Assembly: GCA_036971475.1 (NCBI GenBank)
Contig: JBAIZL010000005.1
Coordinates: 170,985,386-171,049,385 of the forward strand
Source: Prosapia bicincta
Lineage: Eukaryota; Arthropoda; Insecta; Hemiptera; Cercopidae
Direction of reading: 5' to 3'
DNA: 64,000 nucleotides
Both the position numbers and the translations under genes were made by a program. Positions within the stretch are counted from its first letter, which is position 1, and each line of letters opens with the position of its first letter. This document shows, in pieces, positions 47,701 to 53,490 of the stretch. A model generated the notes under the pieces. It did no database searches. It saw only the letters and a program-made list of their open reading frames with translations, and was not told the DNA's origin.

Positions 47701-49174
47701 AATACGAAAAACATTGTCTATCTTCTAGCATTGCAGTTAATGAAATATAATTATTTAGATGTTTGATTTGCTTTTCTCATTGGAAAATTGATAATTAATT
47801 TTCCATTATAAAATGATGATTTCGTGTGTAGTAATGCATGCTGGATAACACTAGTTACATATAAATTTGAAATAGGTTTTACTGTATCAAATCTGAAATT
47901 ATTACTTACACTTTTAAAATGTTTTAAACTTGCCTATAGTAGCACTTACTCTTGTTGAGGACGGCCGTTTCGGGAGATGTGTCTCTTTGTCAACTCAGAC
48001 CGTAACTCGAGTTGACCAACTCAGACCAACTTTGAGTTACGGTCTGAGTTGACAAAGGGACACATCTCCCGAAACGGCCATCCTCAACAAGTAAAGTAAG
48101 TGCTACTATAGGCAAGTTTAAAACATTTTAAAAATGTAAGTGATTACTAGTAGCTCATGTGAAGATGGAATCAACAAATGCTGAAATTATTCTCTAAGTT
48201 TTAGAACTAAAGAATATGGATAGAAAACACTGTCAACAAATTTTAAGAATTTTGTGAAATAACTCTGAAGTTGTATAGTATTTGTTACAGCATAAAGTTT
48301 ATTTCCTGTTCTGTATTAAAATATCATAAAAAACGTAAATATTACATATTTACCTTTTTGATGGTAAAAATGCCCAATAATTAAAAATAGGAGGAAAACT
48401 AATTTATCAAAAAATATATTTTTAGTGGATATGGAAGGACCTAAATCTAGAAGGATATATTCAATAAAACTACTAAAATACTTTTATTTGTTCCCAGAAG
48501 TTTTTTGTGCCCAAAATATCTCTTTTGAATACACAAGTATCAGTTTGGAAAAGCATACATGATGATCTACTACTGGATATAATGTTAAATTATGAAATTA
48601 TAATATTTTTATTAAATATTTATAATAACTTACTGAAAATACCGATATTGTCGCCTATATTCCTACTGTTATCACAGAAGATTCTGGGTGATTAGTATAG
48701 ATATAAACATTTAATGATGTGTCTTGGAAATGATGTGTATCTGGACTTTGAGTGCCATAAAAAAAACATTCACTGTCCTACAATTCCACTTACTTTGTGT
48801 ATGTAAAAGATTGGGCATTTTGGGATTGGTGTTCTATTTTCACTTGTATCATGACTGCCATAGGTTTTATTAGTGAGAGGTTTTATTTCGTAGATGTTTT
48901 AATTTAGGCGTAAAATGGGGTATTTCAGTGTTAGAAATGAATAATATTTTTCAAAAGCTAATATTTGTGAATTTTTTTTTTCAGTTTGAATCGTAAATCT
49001 CCACTTGAAAATATGAATATTGATACTGGAACTAGAAGTTCAAGTGAATGTGAAAGTTCTCCATCTTCCTTAAAGAATTCCGCTGCTAGGTTTTGTCATG
49101 AATGTGGGAACAGGTATCCTGTGACTGAAGCAAAATTCTGTTGTAATTGTGGCGCCAGAAGACTTGTAATTTAA
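12271..49174 (+). CDS. ZC2HC1A: ZC2HC1A-type zinc finger C2HC domain protein, nine exons
   Basis: Exons: 12271-12289, 18735-18964, 24217-24459, 25048-25192, 27205-27316, 34024-34194, 35619-37655, 45315-46187, 48985-49174. All borders are GT-AG, every phase matches, and the sum is 4020 nt (1339 residues plus stop). Two C2HC fingers are visible: C19-x2-C22-x11-H34-x3-C38 and C119-x2-C122-x11-H134-x3-C138. Between them is the family block KKRRVFDSSKQR and a WKEKHTELVSNIRAAR stretch. The C-terminus is FCHECGNRYPVTEAKFCCNC (from residue 1313), followed by GARR. Vertebrate ZC2HC1A has the same order but is about 325 residues; here residues about 250-1276 are a low-complexity Asn/Ser/Lys-rich insert. 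Molecular function is not established; zinc binding is inferred from the motifs. Start codon context AAGATGG is favourable. Confidence 0.93.
12290..13975. other. ZC2HC1A intron 1, first part: no feature seen
   Basis: AT-rich. The frames at 12662-12895 and 13173-13361 (minus) have low-complexity translations without recognisable motifs. Confidence 0.5.
13976..14345 (+). pseudogene. Relic of an unassigned multicopy protein
   Basis: A 76-codon frame contains LQEDSLIALRNIHDALHSVG and GVDKVEITKDMMTSF. Past one stop the same kind of text goes on in other frames (KEKRDMKEEIDRHNAEDKLE, then AKKLKLVES). This is a charged coiled-coil tail like those of multicopy transposon-associated proteins. I cannot name the family. 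Stops and frameshifts show it is dead. Confidence 0.4.
14549..14597. repeat. (TA)n microsatellite
   Basis: About 49 bases of TA repeat in ZC2HC1A intron 1. Confidence 0.95.
14734..14756. repeat. Fragment of the foldback element end
   Basis: AAGTGCTGCTATAGGCAAGT matches the inner boundary of the foldback arms at 4395-4416 and 48095-48116 with one difference. It is followed by a weak match to their AT-rich outer part (TTCAAGTGTTT). Probably a degraded third copy. Confidence 0.5.
15286..15506. repeat. MITE, copy 1
   Basis: Inverted ends: GCTTGGCAAAAAATCACTAC and TTACTGATTTATTCAGCAG at the left; TGCTGAGTAAATCAGTGACT and GTGGTTTTTGCCAAGTTAAT at the right. The reverse complement of the segment at 37842-38042 shares these ends, the centre (TCACAGCATTGAATAATG-type) and a left flank (GTTGTACATCTTGAGGTTTT). 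Non-coding, so a miniature inverted-repeat element or part of a longer repeat. Confidence 0.75.
15917..16016. repeat. (CA)n-rich microsatellite
   Basis: Interrupted CA repeat, purest between 15968 and 16005. Confidence 0.95.
16785..18031 (-). mobile_element. Tc1/mariner-superfamily element, complete ends, dead transposase
   Basis: Ends are CAGGGTTTGGCAATAAAACC at the left and, read inward from the right, CAGGGTCCGGTAATAAAACC, each flanked by TA (16783-16784 and 18032-18033). Length is 1247 bp, normal for a full element. The minus-strand coding remnant shows, in order, an N-terminal helix-turn-helix piece (GEQHVFVAEEFISNSGSVIA), MPPFKMMVTQQL, the first catalytic Asp in F-I-S-S-D-E-A-H, and a C-terminal HLADVIFKTK. 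Several stops and frameshifts interrupt it. It belongs to the IS630/mariner branch often found in insects with a DUF4817-like N-terminus (inference). Confidence 0.88.
18735..18964 (+). CDS. ZC2HC1A: ZC2HC1A exon 2 (first C2HC finger)
   Basis: Acceptor TTTCCAG, donor GTAGGA. Encodes residues 7-83, with LLPCVVCNRTFRPEALAKHV as the first C2HC finger and KKRRVFDSSKQRIQGTE after it. Vertebrate ZC2HC1A has the same KKRK-FDSSRQR block. The open frame continues about 180 bases into the intron before a stop; a read-through product would be truncated. Confidence 0.95.
18965..22889. other. ZC2HC1A intron 2, first part: no feature seen
   Basis: 3.9 kb of AT-rich DNA. The part about 21580-22040 is less AT-rich than its surroundings and may be an old repeat, but I cannot assign it. 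Confidence 0.45.
22890..24002 (+). mobile_element. pogo/Tigger element, internally deleted
   Basis: The right end read inward is CAGTACAACCCCTCAAATCG and the left is AGTGGATCCCCTCAAATCCG; TA follows the right end. Inside are broken pieces of a CENP-B/jerky-type transposase: KAVFLWFTQERQKGVSISGP (about 23120-23180), MWTRPD-like text near the first catalytic region, and an open stretch 23531-23731 with FPVHYRNQCKAWMTGNISKE and WFKNEFFPSV. At 1.1 kb it is about half the length of an intact Tigger. Confidence 0.8.
24217..24459 (+). CDS. ZC2HC1A: ZC2HC1A exon 3 (second C2HC finger)
   Basis: Acceptor GTCTTAG, donor GTTAGT, phase 0 at both sides, 81 codons. Encodes SKWKEKHTELVSNIRAARD and then the second finger [20 protein letters not shown] followed by KEQQVRI. 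CPYCQRxF...RHxxxCKEQ is the most conserved part of the family. Confidence 0.96.
24460..25047. other. ZC2HC1A intron 3, no feature seen
   Basis: AT-rich intron of 588 bases without repeats that I can name. Confidence 0.5.
25048..25192 (+). CDS. ZC2HC1A: ZC2HC1A exon 4
   Basis: Acceptor TTTATAG, donor GTATGT. Encodes YRAPLLNKSKRTLTKEKYS and a Pro/Ser-rich stretch; the start resembles the Y-K-P-P-x-L-K-K-S that follows the second finger in vertebrate homologs. Leaves with one base carried over. Confidence 0.88.
25193..26139. other. ZC2HC1A intron 4, first part: no feature seen
   Basis: AT-rich, nothing recognised. Confidence 0.45.
26140..26400 (+). pseudogene. Mariner transposase C-terminal relic
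   Basis: One frame reads SLDLAPASFYLLAQNEIEAR, the S-P-D-L-A-P-x-D-F-x-L-F region around the third catalytic residue of mariner transposases. It is followed in another frame by VFQECLEKLHETCVK, like the F-Q-x-C-F-x-x-W-x-x-R-x-x-K-C-I tail. The catalytic Asp is not preserved (P-A-S). Degraded; borders approximate. Confidence 0.5.
27205..27316 (+). CDS. ZC2HC1A: ZC2HC1A exon 5
   Basis: Acceptor TTTCTAG, donor GTAATT. Encodes N-LKETTGSPTSNFVRGTSFR and a basic Ser-rich end (SPSKKNAVTPKR). Identified by splice phase and position; sequence conservation with other species cannot be judged here. Confidence 0.8.
27660..28350 (+). pseudogene. Mariner transposase relic
   Basis: The stretch 28105-28340 reads, across shifts, HPTGKVMTMVFWGCWDGCL, NCLMKQ and FLLHDNALPYT. 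Mariner transposases have K-V-M-x-x-V-F-W-D...G...L-L-H-D-N-A-R-P-H-T in this order, the last motif holding a catalytic Asp. The upstream part is too decayed to align by eye. Stops throughout; borders approximate. Confidence 0.6.
29099..29246 (+). repeat. Tandem repeats in the 5' part of the Tigger
   Basis: Two units of about 73 bases, each with TTCATTGTTT or TTTATTGTTT, then ...CCAATAACTGCCAGGCGCC or ACAATAACTATCAGGTGGC, then AGAAT and ATAGCCTACAG. A third unit continues after the hAT at 32010-32087 (GTTTACACATTCCAGTAAGT and CATAGCCTAC). Such subterminal repeats may bind transposase. Confidence 0.7.
29251..32006 (+). mobile_element. hAT element (Charlie/GTF2IRD2-like) inside the Tigger
   Basis: Ends CAGGGGTCTTGAACCTACGG and, read inward from the right, CAAGGGGTCTCCAGCC. 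The 8-bp flanks are GCCTACAG (29243-29250) and GTCTACAG (32007-32014), one difference, as expected for an aged hAT target duplication. Transposase remnant: a BED-like finger CLICNETISVLKEFNVRRHY-ETKH near 29850-29935; an open frame 30073-30990 with IALDESTNVTDSAQVLLFVR (first catalytic Asp), RGVTTGGGKNISGT and CDVHWFSRG; and a dimerisation end 31223-31546 with STYTCEQTFSKMKLVKSKYR. The usual T-T-D-G-A is T-T-G-G-G here, so the second catalytic Asp is lost. Family resembles the SCAND3/GTF2IRD2 hATs. Confidence 0.92.
34024..34194 (+). CDS. ZC2HC1A: ZC2HC1A exon 6
   Basis: Acceptor TTATAG, donor GTAAAT. Encodes S-NEKSITSSNVTPGSDKSKG and further polar text ending SSRKNSS. Enters with one base and leaves with two, in step with exons 5 and 7. 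Confidence 0.82.
34480..35100 (+). pseudogene. Possible mariner relic (weak)
   Basis: This part is less AT-rich than the intron. One frame gives LILEPSHFLFSLN and later ATFYEKLVHIDTRR, which could be the D-L-A-P-S-D-F-x-L-F and F-Y-x-x-G-I-x-x-L-V-x-R pieces of a mariner transposase. The match is by eye only and may be chance. Confidence 0.3.
35101..35618. other. ZC2HC1A intron 6, last part: acceptor region
   Basis: AT-rich. It ends in a strong polypyrimidine tract and acceptor (TTTCCTGGTCCTTCCTGTTA then CCAG) that gives the phase needed for exon 7. Confidence 0.6.
35619..37655 (+). CDS. ZC2HC1A: ZC2HC1A exon 7 (very long low-complexity exon)
   Basis: 2037 bases, residues 307-986, opening in frame with PQPCYSFFPSGKNM and closing at donor GTTAGT. 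The protein is rich in Asn, Ser, Lys, Glu and Asp, with no domain I recognise, and is predicted to be disordered by composition. Near its end the motif HLPPI occurs twice (residues 939-943 and 961-965), each followed by a polar Asn/Ser stretch. That the frame stays open for 2 kb in such AT-rich DNA, with both splice phases right, shows it is coding. Confidence 0.93.
37842..38042. repeat. MITE, copy 2 (inverted relative to copy 1)
   Basis: The left end is TTAACTTCGCAAAAAAAACA then TTTACTGATTTATTCAGCAG; the right is TGCCAACTTAATACAA, followed by AAAACCTCAAGATGTACAAC, the flank found at the left of copy 1. The right inverted end is shorter than in copy 1. Confidence 0.7.
38043..39739. other. ZC2HC1A intron 7, first part: no feature seen
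   Basis: 1.7 kb without an element or frame that I can assign. Confidence 0.45.
39740..40719. mobile_element. Non-autonomous piggyBac-type element
   Basis: The ends CACTTTAGCTGCCTG and CAGGCAGCTAAAGTG are exact inverted repeats, each flanked by TTAA (39736-39739 and 40720-40723). TTAA targets are specific to the piggyBac superfamily. The 980-bp interior has no transposase; the frame at 40393-40674 is not recognisable. Confidence 0.8.
41225..43140 (-). mobile_element. Penelope-like retroelement, degenerate
   Basis: Read on the minus strand from high to low coordinates: LRALPKIHKPYVPI (about 42640-42590), LAKYMDKIIRQF, STLLSLDITNMYTNIP, NYFSQPDGLSAVS, the polymerase box as Y-I-N-D-I (near 42130), SLNFLDLTITKSYTQKHSFN and IYRKPTTTDILIN (about 42010-41930), and a C-terminal endonuclease piece FKQRIEVHKQNTILAFYNHI with KETGHKYTDIYHN (about 41500-41380). 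Order reverse transcriptase then GIY-YIG-type endonuclease is that of Penelope-like elements. Several stops; the first Asp of the Y-x-D-D box is Asn. Confidence 0.85.
43200..43300 (+). pseudogene. Penelope-like fragment on the opposite strand
   Basis: A plus-strand piece encodes LNSFNLTITKNHTQKHSFNI and YRKPIRT, the same segment as the minus-strand copy at about 42010-41930. Penelope-like elements often insert as partial inverted copies. Confidence 0.7.
43318..43337. mobile_element. Solitary piggyBac-type end
   Basis: GTGGAGTGCAAAGGG followed by TTAA (43334-43337). Read inward this is TTAA-CCCTTTGCACTCCAC, a typical piggyBac-type terminus. Its partner was not found. Confidence 0.4.
43651..43725 (+). 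repeat. tRNA-derived SINE head
   Basis: An A-box-like TGGTCAGTGGG (43659-43669) and a B-box GGTTTGATTCC (43702-43712, one change from GGTTCGANTCC) stand 43 bases apart, as in tRNA genes. The acceptor arms do not pair, so it is not a working tRNA. The following bases to about 43860 are probably the SINE body. Confidence 0.7.
44137..44197. repeat. (CA)n(TA)n microsatellite
   Basis: CA repeat running directly into a TA repeat. On the minus strand it lies just downstream of the Penelope endonuclease remnant. Confidence 0.95.
44299..44690 (-). pseudogene. Penelope-like GIY-YIG endonuclease fragment (second family)
   Basis: The minus-strand frame begins MIFNAFYIGKTSRTFKIRFE and continues with H-L-I-S-H-K-H and E-K-Y-H-I-Y. 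It is preceded in frame by Leu/Ile text. The F-Y-I-G-K-T...R-F...H pattern is the GIY-YIG nuclease of Penelope-like elements. It differs clearly from the endonuclease part at 41.4 kb, so it is another family. The (TA)n at 44683-44721 ends it. Confidence 0.8.
44683..44721. repeat. (TA)n microsatellite
   Basis: About 38 bases of TA repeat next to the Penelope endonuclease fragment. Confidence 0.95.
45315..46187 (+). CDS. ZC2HC1A: ZC2HC1A exon 8
   Basis: Acceptor TTTACAG, donor GTAAAC. Encodes S-DDNYDPFVSAERQLMELLG (residues 986-1005) followed by a Ser/Pro-rich region with many S-P pairs (for example KSPVTKSPLVLSSPTS), then an acidic stretch with SDEETFNAEQDLLKSISEYE. The opening motif has the look of a conserved short helix, but I cannot name it. 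S-P pairs suggest proline-directed phosphorylation (inference). Confidence 0.93.
46188..46779. other. ZC2HC1A intron 8, first part: no feature seen
   Basis: AT-rich, nothing recognised. Confidence 0.45.
46780..46800. mobile_element. piggyBac-type end fragment
   Basis: GTCAGGCAGTTAAACTGTTAA resembles the right end of the element at 39740-40719 (GGCAGGCAGCTAAAGTG-TTAA) with three differences. Probably a degraded relative. Confidence 0.4.
46880..47210. repeat. Tandem duplication of a 172-bp unit
   Basis: Two diverged units start near 46886 and 47058. Shared blocks include GATTGCTTAACATATTCCCA versus GATTGTTTAACATATTTCCA and ACAGGGCTTTGCCCCAGAGG versus ACAGGGCTCCGCTCCAGAGG, 172 bases apart. A minus-strand frame crosses both units and so repeats L-N-H-x-K-P-L-x-x-S-P-V-D; I regard this as a by-product. 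Confidence 0.8.
47335..47760 (+). pseudogene. Helitron Pif1-like helicase C-terminal relic
   Basis: With two or three stops, the plus strand reads LCNGTRLTPTLIESEIINGK, FKGEMVLIARILMISSEIPF, then LAFTITINKA, GQSLIIAGLNLEHSCFSRSQ and LCVATPKNLYVYT. These match the end of Helitron helicases (L-C-N-G-T-R-L...G...I-P-R-I...P-F-x-F-K-R-x-Q-F-P...T-I-N-K-S-Q-G-Q-S-L...L-Y-V-A). The replication initiator half is absent. The tandem repeats just upstream may belong to the same element. Confidence 0.75.
47900..48181. repeat. Foldback element, copy B (in ZC2HC1A intron 8)
   Basis: The arms run from CTTGCCTATAGTAGCACTTA (47929) inward and from TAAGTGCTACTATAGGCAAG (ends 48116) back. Each contains GGCCGTTTCGGGAGATGTG-type sequence, and pairing extends outward into TTTTAAAATGTTTTAAA on each side. 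The flank 48148-48181 (AGCTCATGTGAAGATGGAAT) matches the left flank of copy A inverted. Confidence 0.9.
48182..48984. other. ZC2HC1A intron 8, last part: no feature seen
   Basis: AT-rich. It ends in a run of T and CAG acceptor for exon 9. The frame at 48507-48695 is hydrophobic low-complexity text, probably chance. Confidence 0.5.
48985..49174 (+). CDS. ZC2HC1A: ZC2HC1A exon 9 (zinc ribbon, stop)
   Basis: Acceptor TTTTTCAG after a T-rich tract. Encodes residues 1277-1339, ending FCHECGNRYPVTEAKFCCNC then GARRLVI and TAA. Vertebrate ZC2HC1A ends with the same F-C-H-E-C-G-x-x-Y-P...A-K-F-C-C-x-C-G-x-R-R pattern at the same distance from the stop, which anchors the gene's 3' end. Confidence 0.96.
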
Positions 49175-50458
49175 TACTACATTCCAATAGAATTAAAACA
49201 GTATTTCCAAACAATATATACAGATTTATGTATAAATGTAACTGTGCTTTTATTTTAAATTCTTATTTTAATTACTCCTTTTTTTAATAGATTTTAACAT
49301 ATTACAATATTTTACAAATTTGAAACATATTTGTTTATTATTAATATTTTATAATATATTGTGTTTGGTGTTTGATATAATTTTATTTTACTGTTTTAGT
49401 TTATTTTTTGAAGCAGTAATAAACTTATTATGGAACTAGTTTAATCTATTTTTAAGAATGTAATAATATTAATTTTTTTAAAACTTTGTAGGTATAAAAA
49501 TGAAAAAATTCAATAACCTAAGTAATCTCTATTCAGTCGTAACATTTTTTTTCTCTCATACTTTGGTTTTGAATTATTTTGAAAAATATTAATAAGTATT
49601 AATAAAATTGAGTTGAGATAATATTAATTGAAGAAAAGATTACTTCTAATAATAAGTTTTATGTTGCATGGTATAATTATTACATCTTTTTAATTATTTA
49701 AAATTTGTTTTAAAACAAAATAATAAGTCAGTTGAAAAACTAAAATGTGAAATATTACAAACAATTAATATGCAGTTGAAAATACATATTGTTAAATATT
49801 TTCAGGAAAAAAATTATTTTAACATTTGTGTATAAAAAAATCGATTTTATATATTGTTGAATATTCTAAAGTGCCCCTCTTATGTAAGAAAAAATAATAG
49901 TAATGTAATATTATATAATGTTTTAAAAAGTTTATTGTAAAGGGTTCTTTAACTTTTTTCTGAAACCAGAGTTCCAATGACATGCTAATTACAACACTGT
50001 TGGTCTTCTGCTGTCATAATGTTATTCCAGTTCTTTGGTAGACCTAAAAAATTAACAGTTTATACAATCTGTTTGCTTGAGTCCTTGGGGGGAAGAATGG
50101 TGGGGGTTCTCTTGAGGGATACAAATTTCACATATTAAACTTTTTGCTTTACTTGCGAATCTGAAATTTAATTGGCTGTCTGCAGTTTATGGCTTGTGAA
50201 ACATTTTTGTGATTTTTTGTACAAATTTATAATTTTGCTTATTTTAATATTTTAGATGGTAATCTAAAATTGGTTTGGTCCTCTGGGCCAGTACCCAAAG
50301 TTTCTTCAAGTTAGTCTGATGATGTATATGACAAGGGGGATTTAGAGATTTAGGTAAAAAAAGCATACTGTCCAGAGCTTTTAACAAATTTACTTTAAAC
50401 CTGACACTAAACTTTATGAGCTAATAACATAAAATTGAATGATAGCCTACATTAATCT
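49175..50458. other. ZC2HC1A 3' region
   Basis: Contains the probable 3' UTR. AATAAA at 49418-49423, 244 bases after the stop, is the first canonical poly-A signal (ATTAAA at 49192 is nearer but weaker). The rest is AT-rich with nothing recognised. Confidence 0.5.
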
Positions 50459-50462
50459 TTAA

Positions 50463-51520
50463 CCCTTAGCGCTCGGATTTTTGTAACATGCTTTGCTTCC
50501 CCACTTGTAATTAAATTGGGACAAATTCCTCACCTGCAGGTTGCATTACTGTTTATGGAAAACTTTGTTTTCTCTTACATGATTTTAGTAAACTAAGCTA
50601 TTTTTATTCACTAATACTGTATGTACATGATTTTATTATCTTATTTGTAATTTTGCAGAGTATGATATCTTTGAAAACAGTCTTCCGGATAAAGTCCTGG
50701 TTTTCTGCCGCATGTTTTGTAGTGAAAAACTGTTTCCCTCTTACCTTCTTTTTATCTTCCTGTTACTGCAAACTACACAATCCTTAGAAGTATTTTCATC
50801 ATTGGAAAAGATTAAATGTAATTTCCAATTCAGTCTTTCTTCTTTGTCAGTAGTTGACGGCCGACCCCTCTCACTATACAGGTTATTCCTGATATCACCA
50901 TGCGTTCCCTCACCAAGTTTTGGCGAAACTATTTTTTTTTTTAACAGGATTTTCTTTCATTTCCTTTCTTTTGTTATTATAGATAATAAAACTATTTACT
51001 ACAGCTACATCTAATAGCCAGAAAAACATTGTCCTCCACCATTTATTTGTTCTTTTTGTAAAACTGCACGGTTCATTATATTGAACAGCTAAATCTACAC
51101 CACCCATAAACTGGTCATATTTACAAATAACTGTTGGTTTACTTATTTTGTTTATGAAACTGAACTACATTCTAATAAATCAGGATCAAGTAAAAGACCA
51201 GGAATTTCAGAATCACTAATTGTACGTGAAGCCACGGCAAACTACGAGAAAACAAATAACCTGCGAAACTGTAACCTACGTGCAGCTTACAACGTAGCGG
51301 CAAACTAGATTTTGTGATGACTCACATATTCCTAGGCATTTTCAACTTAGTTCACATTATTTTCAATAGAGTGTAGCACCAAACGGTAAAAGATTGAATG
51401 CCGTGGGCTTCGCCGCAGACGAGTTATAGACATTTGAAAATCGTGTCGGGTGACCCCCGATATACTAGTAAACTGCAATATACGCTTGGCGGGGCTCCCC
51501 CGACAGTCGAGTGCTAAGGA
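50463..51520 (-). mobile_element. piggyBac element, internally deleted
   Basis: The left end CCCTTAGCGCTCGG and the right end CGAGTGCTAAGGA are inverted repeats flanked by TTAA (50459-50462 and 51521-51524). On the minus strand 51107-50910 reads MGGVDLAVQYNEPCSFTKRT, then NKWWRTMFFWLLDVAVVNSF and YNNKRKE. M-G-G-V-D-x-x-D and N-x-x-W-W are the hallmark of the C-terminal half of piggyBac transposases; here the Asp of V-D-L-A-D-Q is Val. The rest of the transposase is missing. Confidence 0.88.
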
Positions 51521-51746
51521 TTAATTGCCAAAATATGCTGACTTCAACCAAGCTCCAATTGCCATGGCTTAGTAAATCTCGTTTATTGTTTACTTTGGTA
51601 AATTTCACTTAGTAATTTTTCTGTAAATATGAATGATAGATGTGTTTTGGGAAGATTTAGTATAATAGGTACTATAATTGAATTCTTGAGAGTTAGTATA
51701 TTCTTTTTGTCTCTACCTTGACAAAACAGCTTTTGTTTTTTATATA

Positions 51747-51790
51747 CAGTAGATTATGGATAATCGGTCCTCTTTGGGACTGGCATGATT
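51747..51790. mobile_element. Solitary pogo-type terminus
   Basis: CAGTAGATTATGGATAATCG follows TA and resembles the end of the pogo element at 57023 (CAGTAGAACTCCAGTTATCC). No inverted partner was found downstream. The plus frame at 51978-52250 is unassigned. Confidence 0.4.
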
Positions 51791-52257
51791 TTATCTGATT
51801 AAATGACTAATCTTATTAAAACAAGGTTTTGGAAATAAAAAATTACGTTTCTACTAAATGCTGGGTATTCTTGATTTTTGTTATTTTCACATGTTACTCA
51901 GGAATACATTCTGAAAACGATTGAACCTACAAAGTAGAAGGCCATGGTAGGATGATGTCTGTACAATACAATGTTCATTGTTCAGTGGACCTTATACACT
52001 TATACAGCCATCAAGTCTGTTAGTTTCAAGATTAAGGCACATAATATTAATGGAAGTGTATAAATTGCTTATGACCATATTGAAAATGGTGGGGTTTACA
52101 GTCTCACTTCAGTATCTTCAGTCTGGAATTTCTGTGGTGGCATCTAAAATACAGGGCAAAACTAAATCTTTGCTTACTGTAGATAGTTACTATAGTTTGT
52201 ACCTTTTTAATACAATTAAAAAAGATGTTTTTAAGGCAGATTTATTATGACAAGGTT

Positions 52258-53490
52258 CATTGTTTGTTTTAAAATTTTGAAGTCAGTTATCTTGGTTTAA
52301 AATACTCCAGTAGTTTTCCAATCTACTCTATGTTTTGCCTCAAAATGGTGCATAGGTTTGGCTGGTTTTAGAGCTTTATTGCTTAAAACTTCTGAAAATA
52401 CAACACACAAGGTATATCAACACCTCTATCTTCTTTAAATGTAAATCAATATCTCATGTATTCTGGACTATAGTTACGATGGGCCTGATTTCTATTTTTA
52501 GATCCACTCTGAACTAATTTGTCACTGTCCAAACTCAAACTAGACACTTACTAGCTAACGCCCACCCTATGGCAGATGAGCCATTTGGCGACTCGCTGAC
52601 CAATAGAGATAGGCATCCCTGAAGATAGGACTGTTGTAATCCTGGGCCCGGTCCAGGGCTGTGTAATCATTAAGGTGTTTGGTATTCATAAATTCATCAC
52701 CACACAGCAGACACTCCAGGGTTGGTAACACATGAATGCGATGGAGGTGCACAGCAAGGTAATCATGACAGGTCTTCAATCTGAAAGCTGCAACGCTAAC
52801 AGATCGGGGCAAGTTTTGGTCAATTGGTATACCCGTCACAAGACTTTCCCACAGTTTTCCTGCTAAGAGCTCCCTCAATAGACCGTGATTCCATTTTTTG
52901 GTGGACGTCTTTATTAAGGACCTGGAGGAATATAGTGAACTCAGATGCTGAGGCTGAGGGTGGCTTGTTTCCTGCTTGGCTAGTTGATCAGCCTTTTCAT
53001 TGCCAGTGATGTTTACATGGCTCAGGATCCACTGAAAATTAAGTACTCACCAGGCATTTAGTTTTTTTCTACATTATATGGTTCTACTACAGTCGGCCCG
53101 TGAGTTCCCAGAGAGATTCATGATGGCGGTCTTAGAGTCAACAAGGAAAACGGCCTTACCCGGAGCAGTCAGGTTCTCAAGTTCAATTGCTGCAGCATAT
53201 ATGGCAGCTACCTCACCATCATAGTTGCTAAGGTGGGCCCCGACAGCAGAAAATCCCTCAAAATATATGCAATAGTATGCAGCACCTGTTTCGCCTGATC
53301 CATCTGTGTAAATTTGGAGCCATTCTAGTGCAGGGTATTTTCATTGATAGTTCGGAGGGCTGCACTTCTAAGGTCCTGATCCGAAGATGCATGCTTCGGC
53401 AAGTGCTTCAAACTAGACACTGGTTCTTTCTCCTCATTCGGCTTTTTTAATAAATTCAACAAATTCACTTGCTTACTCATTTCTACAATG
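52258..53490 (-). pseudogene. hAT transposase BED-finger region, split by a LINE
   Basis: After removal of the insertion at 52549-53407 the minus strand reads MSKQVNLLNLLKKPNEEKEP, SSLSLDSDKLVQSGSKNRNQ, then NYSPEYMRY, FTFKEDRGVDIP, CVLYFQKF and, one frame over, NKALKPAKPMHHFEAKHRVD. hATs of the SCAND3/ZBED type start with Y-x-x-x-Y-L-x-x-G-F-T...C-V-x-C...K-P-x-K-L-x-x-H-x-x-x-K-H. Stops and a shift show decay. No C-terminal half seen. Confidence 0.75.
52549..53407 (-). mobile_element. 5'-truncated LINE with RNase H, flanked by 14-bp duplication
   Basis: TCAAACTAGACACT occurs at 52535-52548 and 53408-53421, a 14-bp target duplication. Between them the minus strand encodes the last part of a LINE ORF2: RNase H with I-Y-T-D-G-S, Y-D-G-E-V-A-A-I, L-V-D-S-K-T-A-I and the H-V-N-I-T-G-N-E-K-A-D block, so all four acidic positions are present. 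Then follows an end domain with ECLLCGDEFMNTKHL (52567-52878). The reading is open apart from single shifts. No poly-A tail is visible at the 3' end. Confidence 0.88.
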
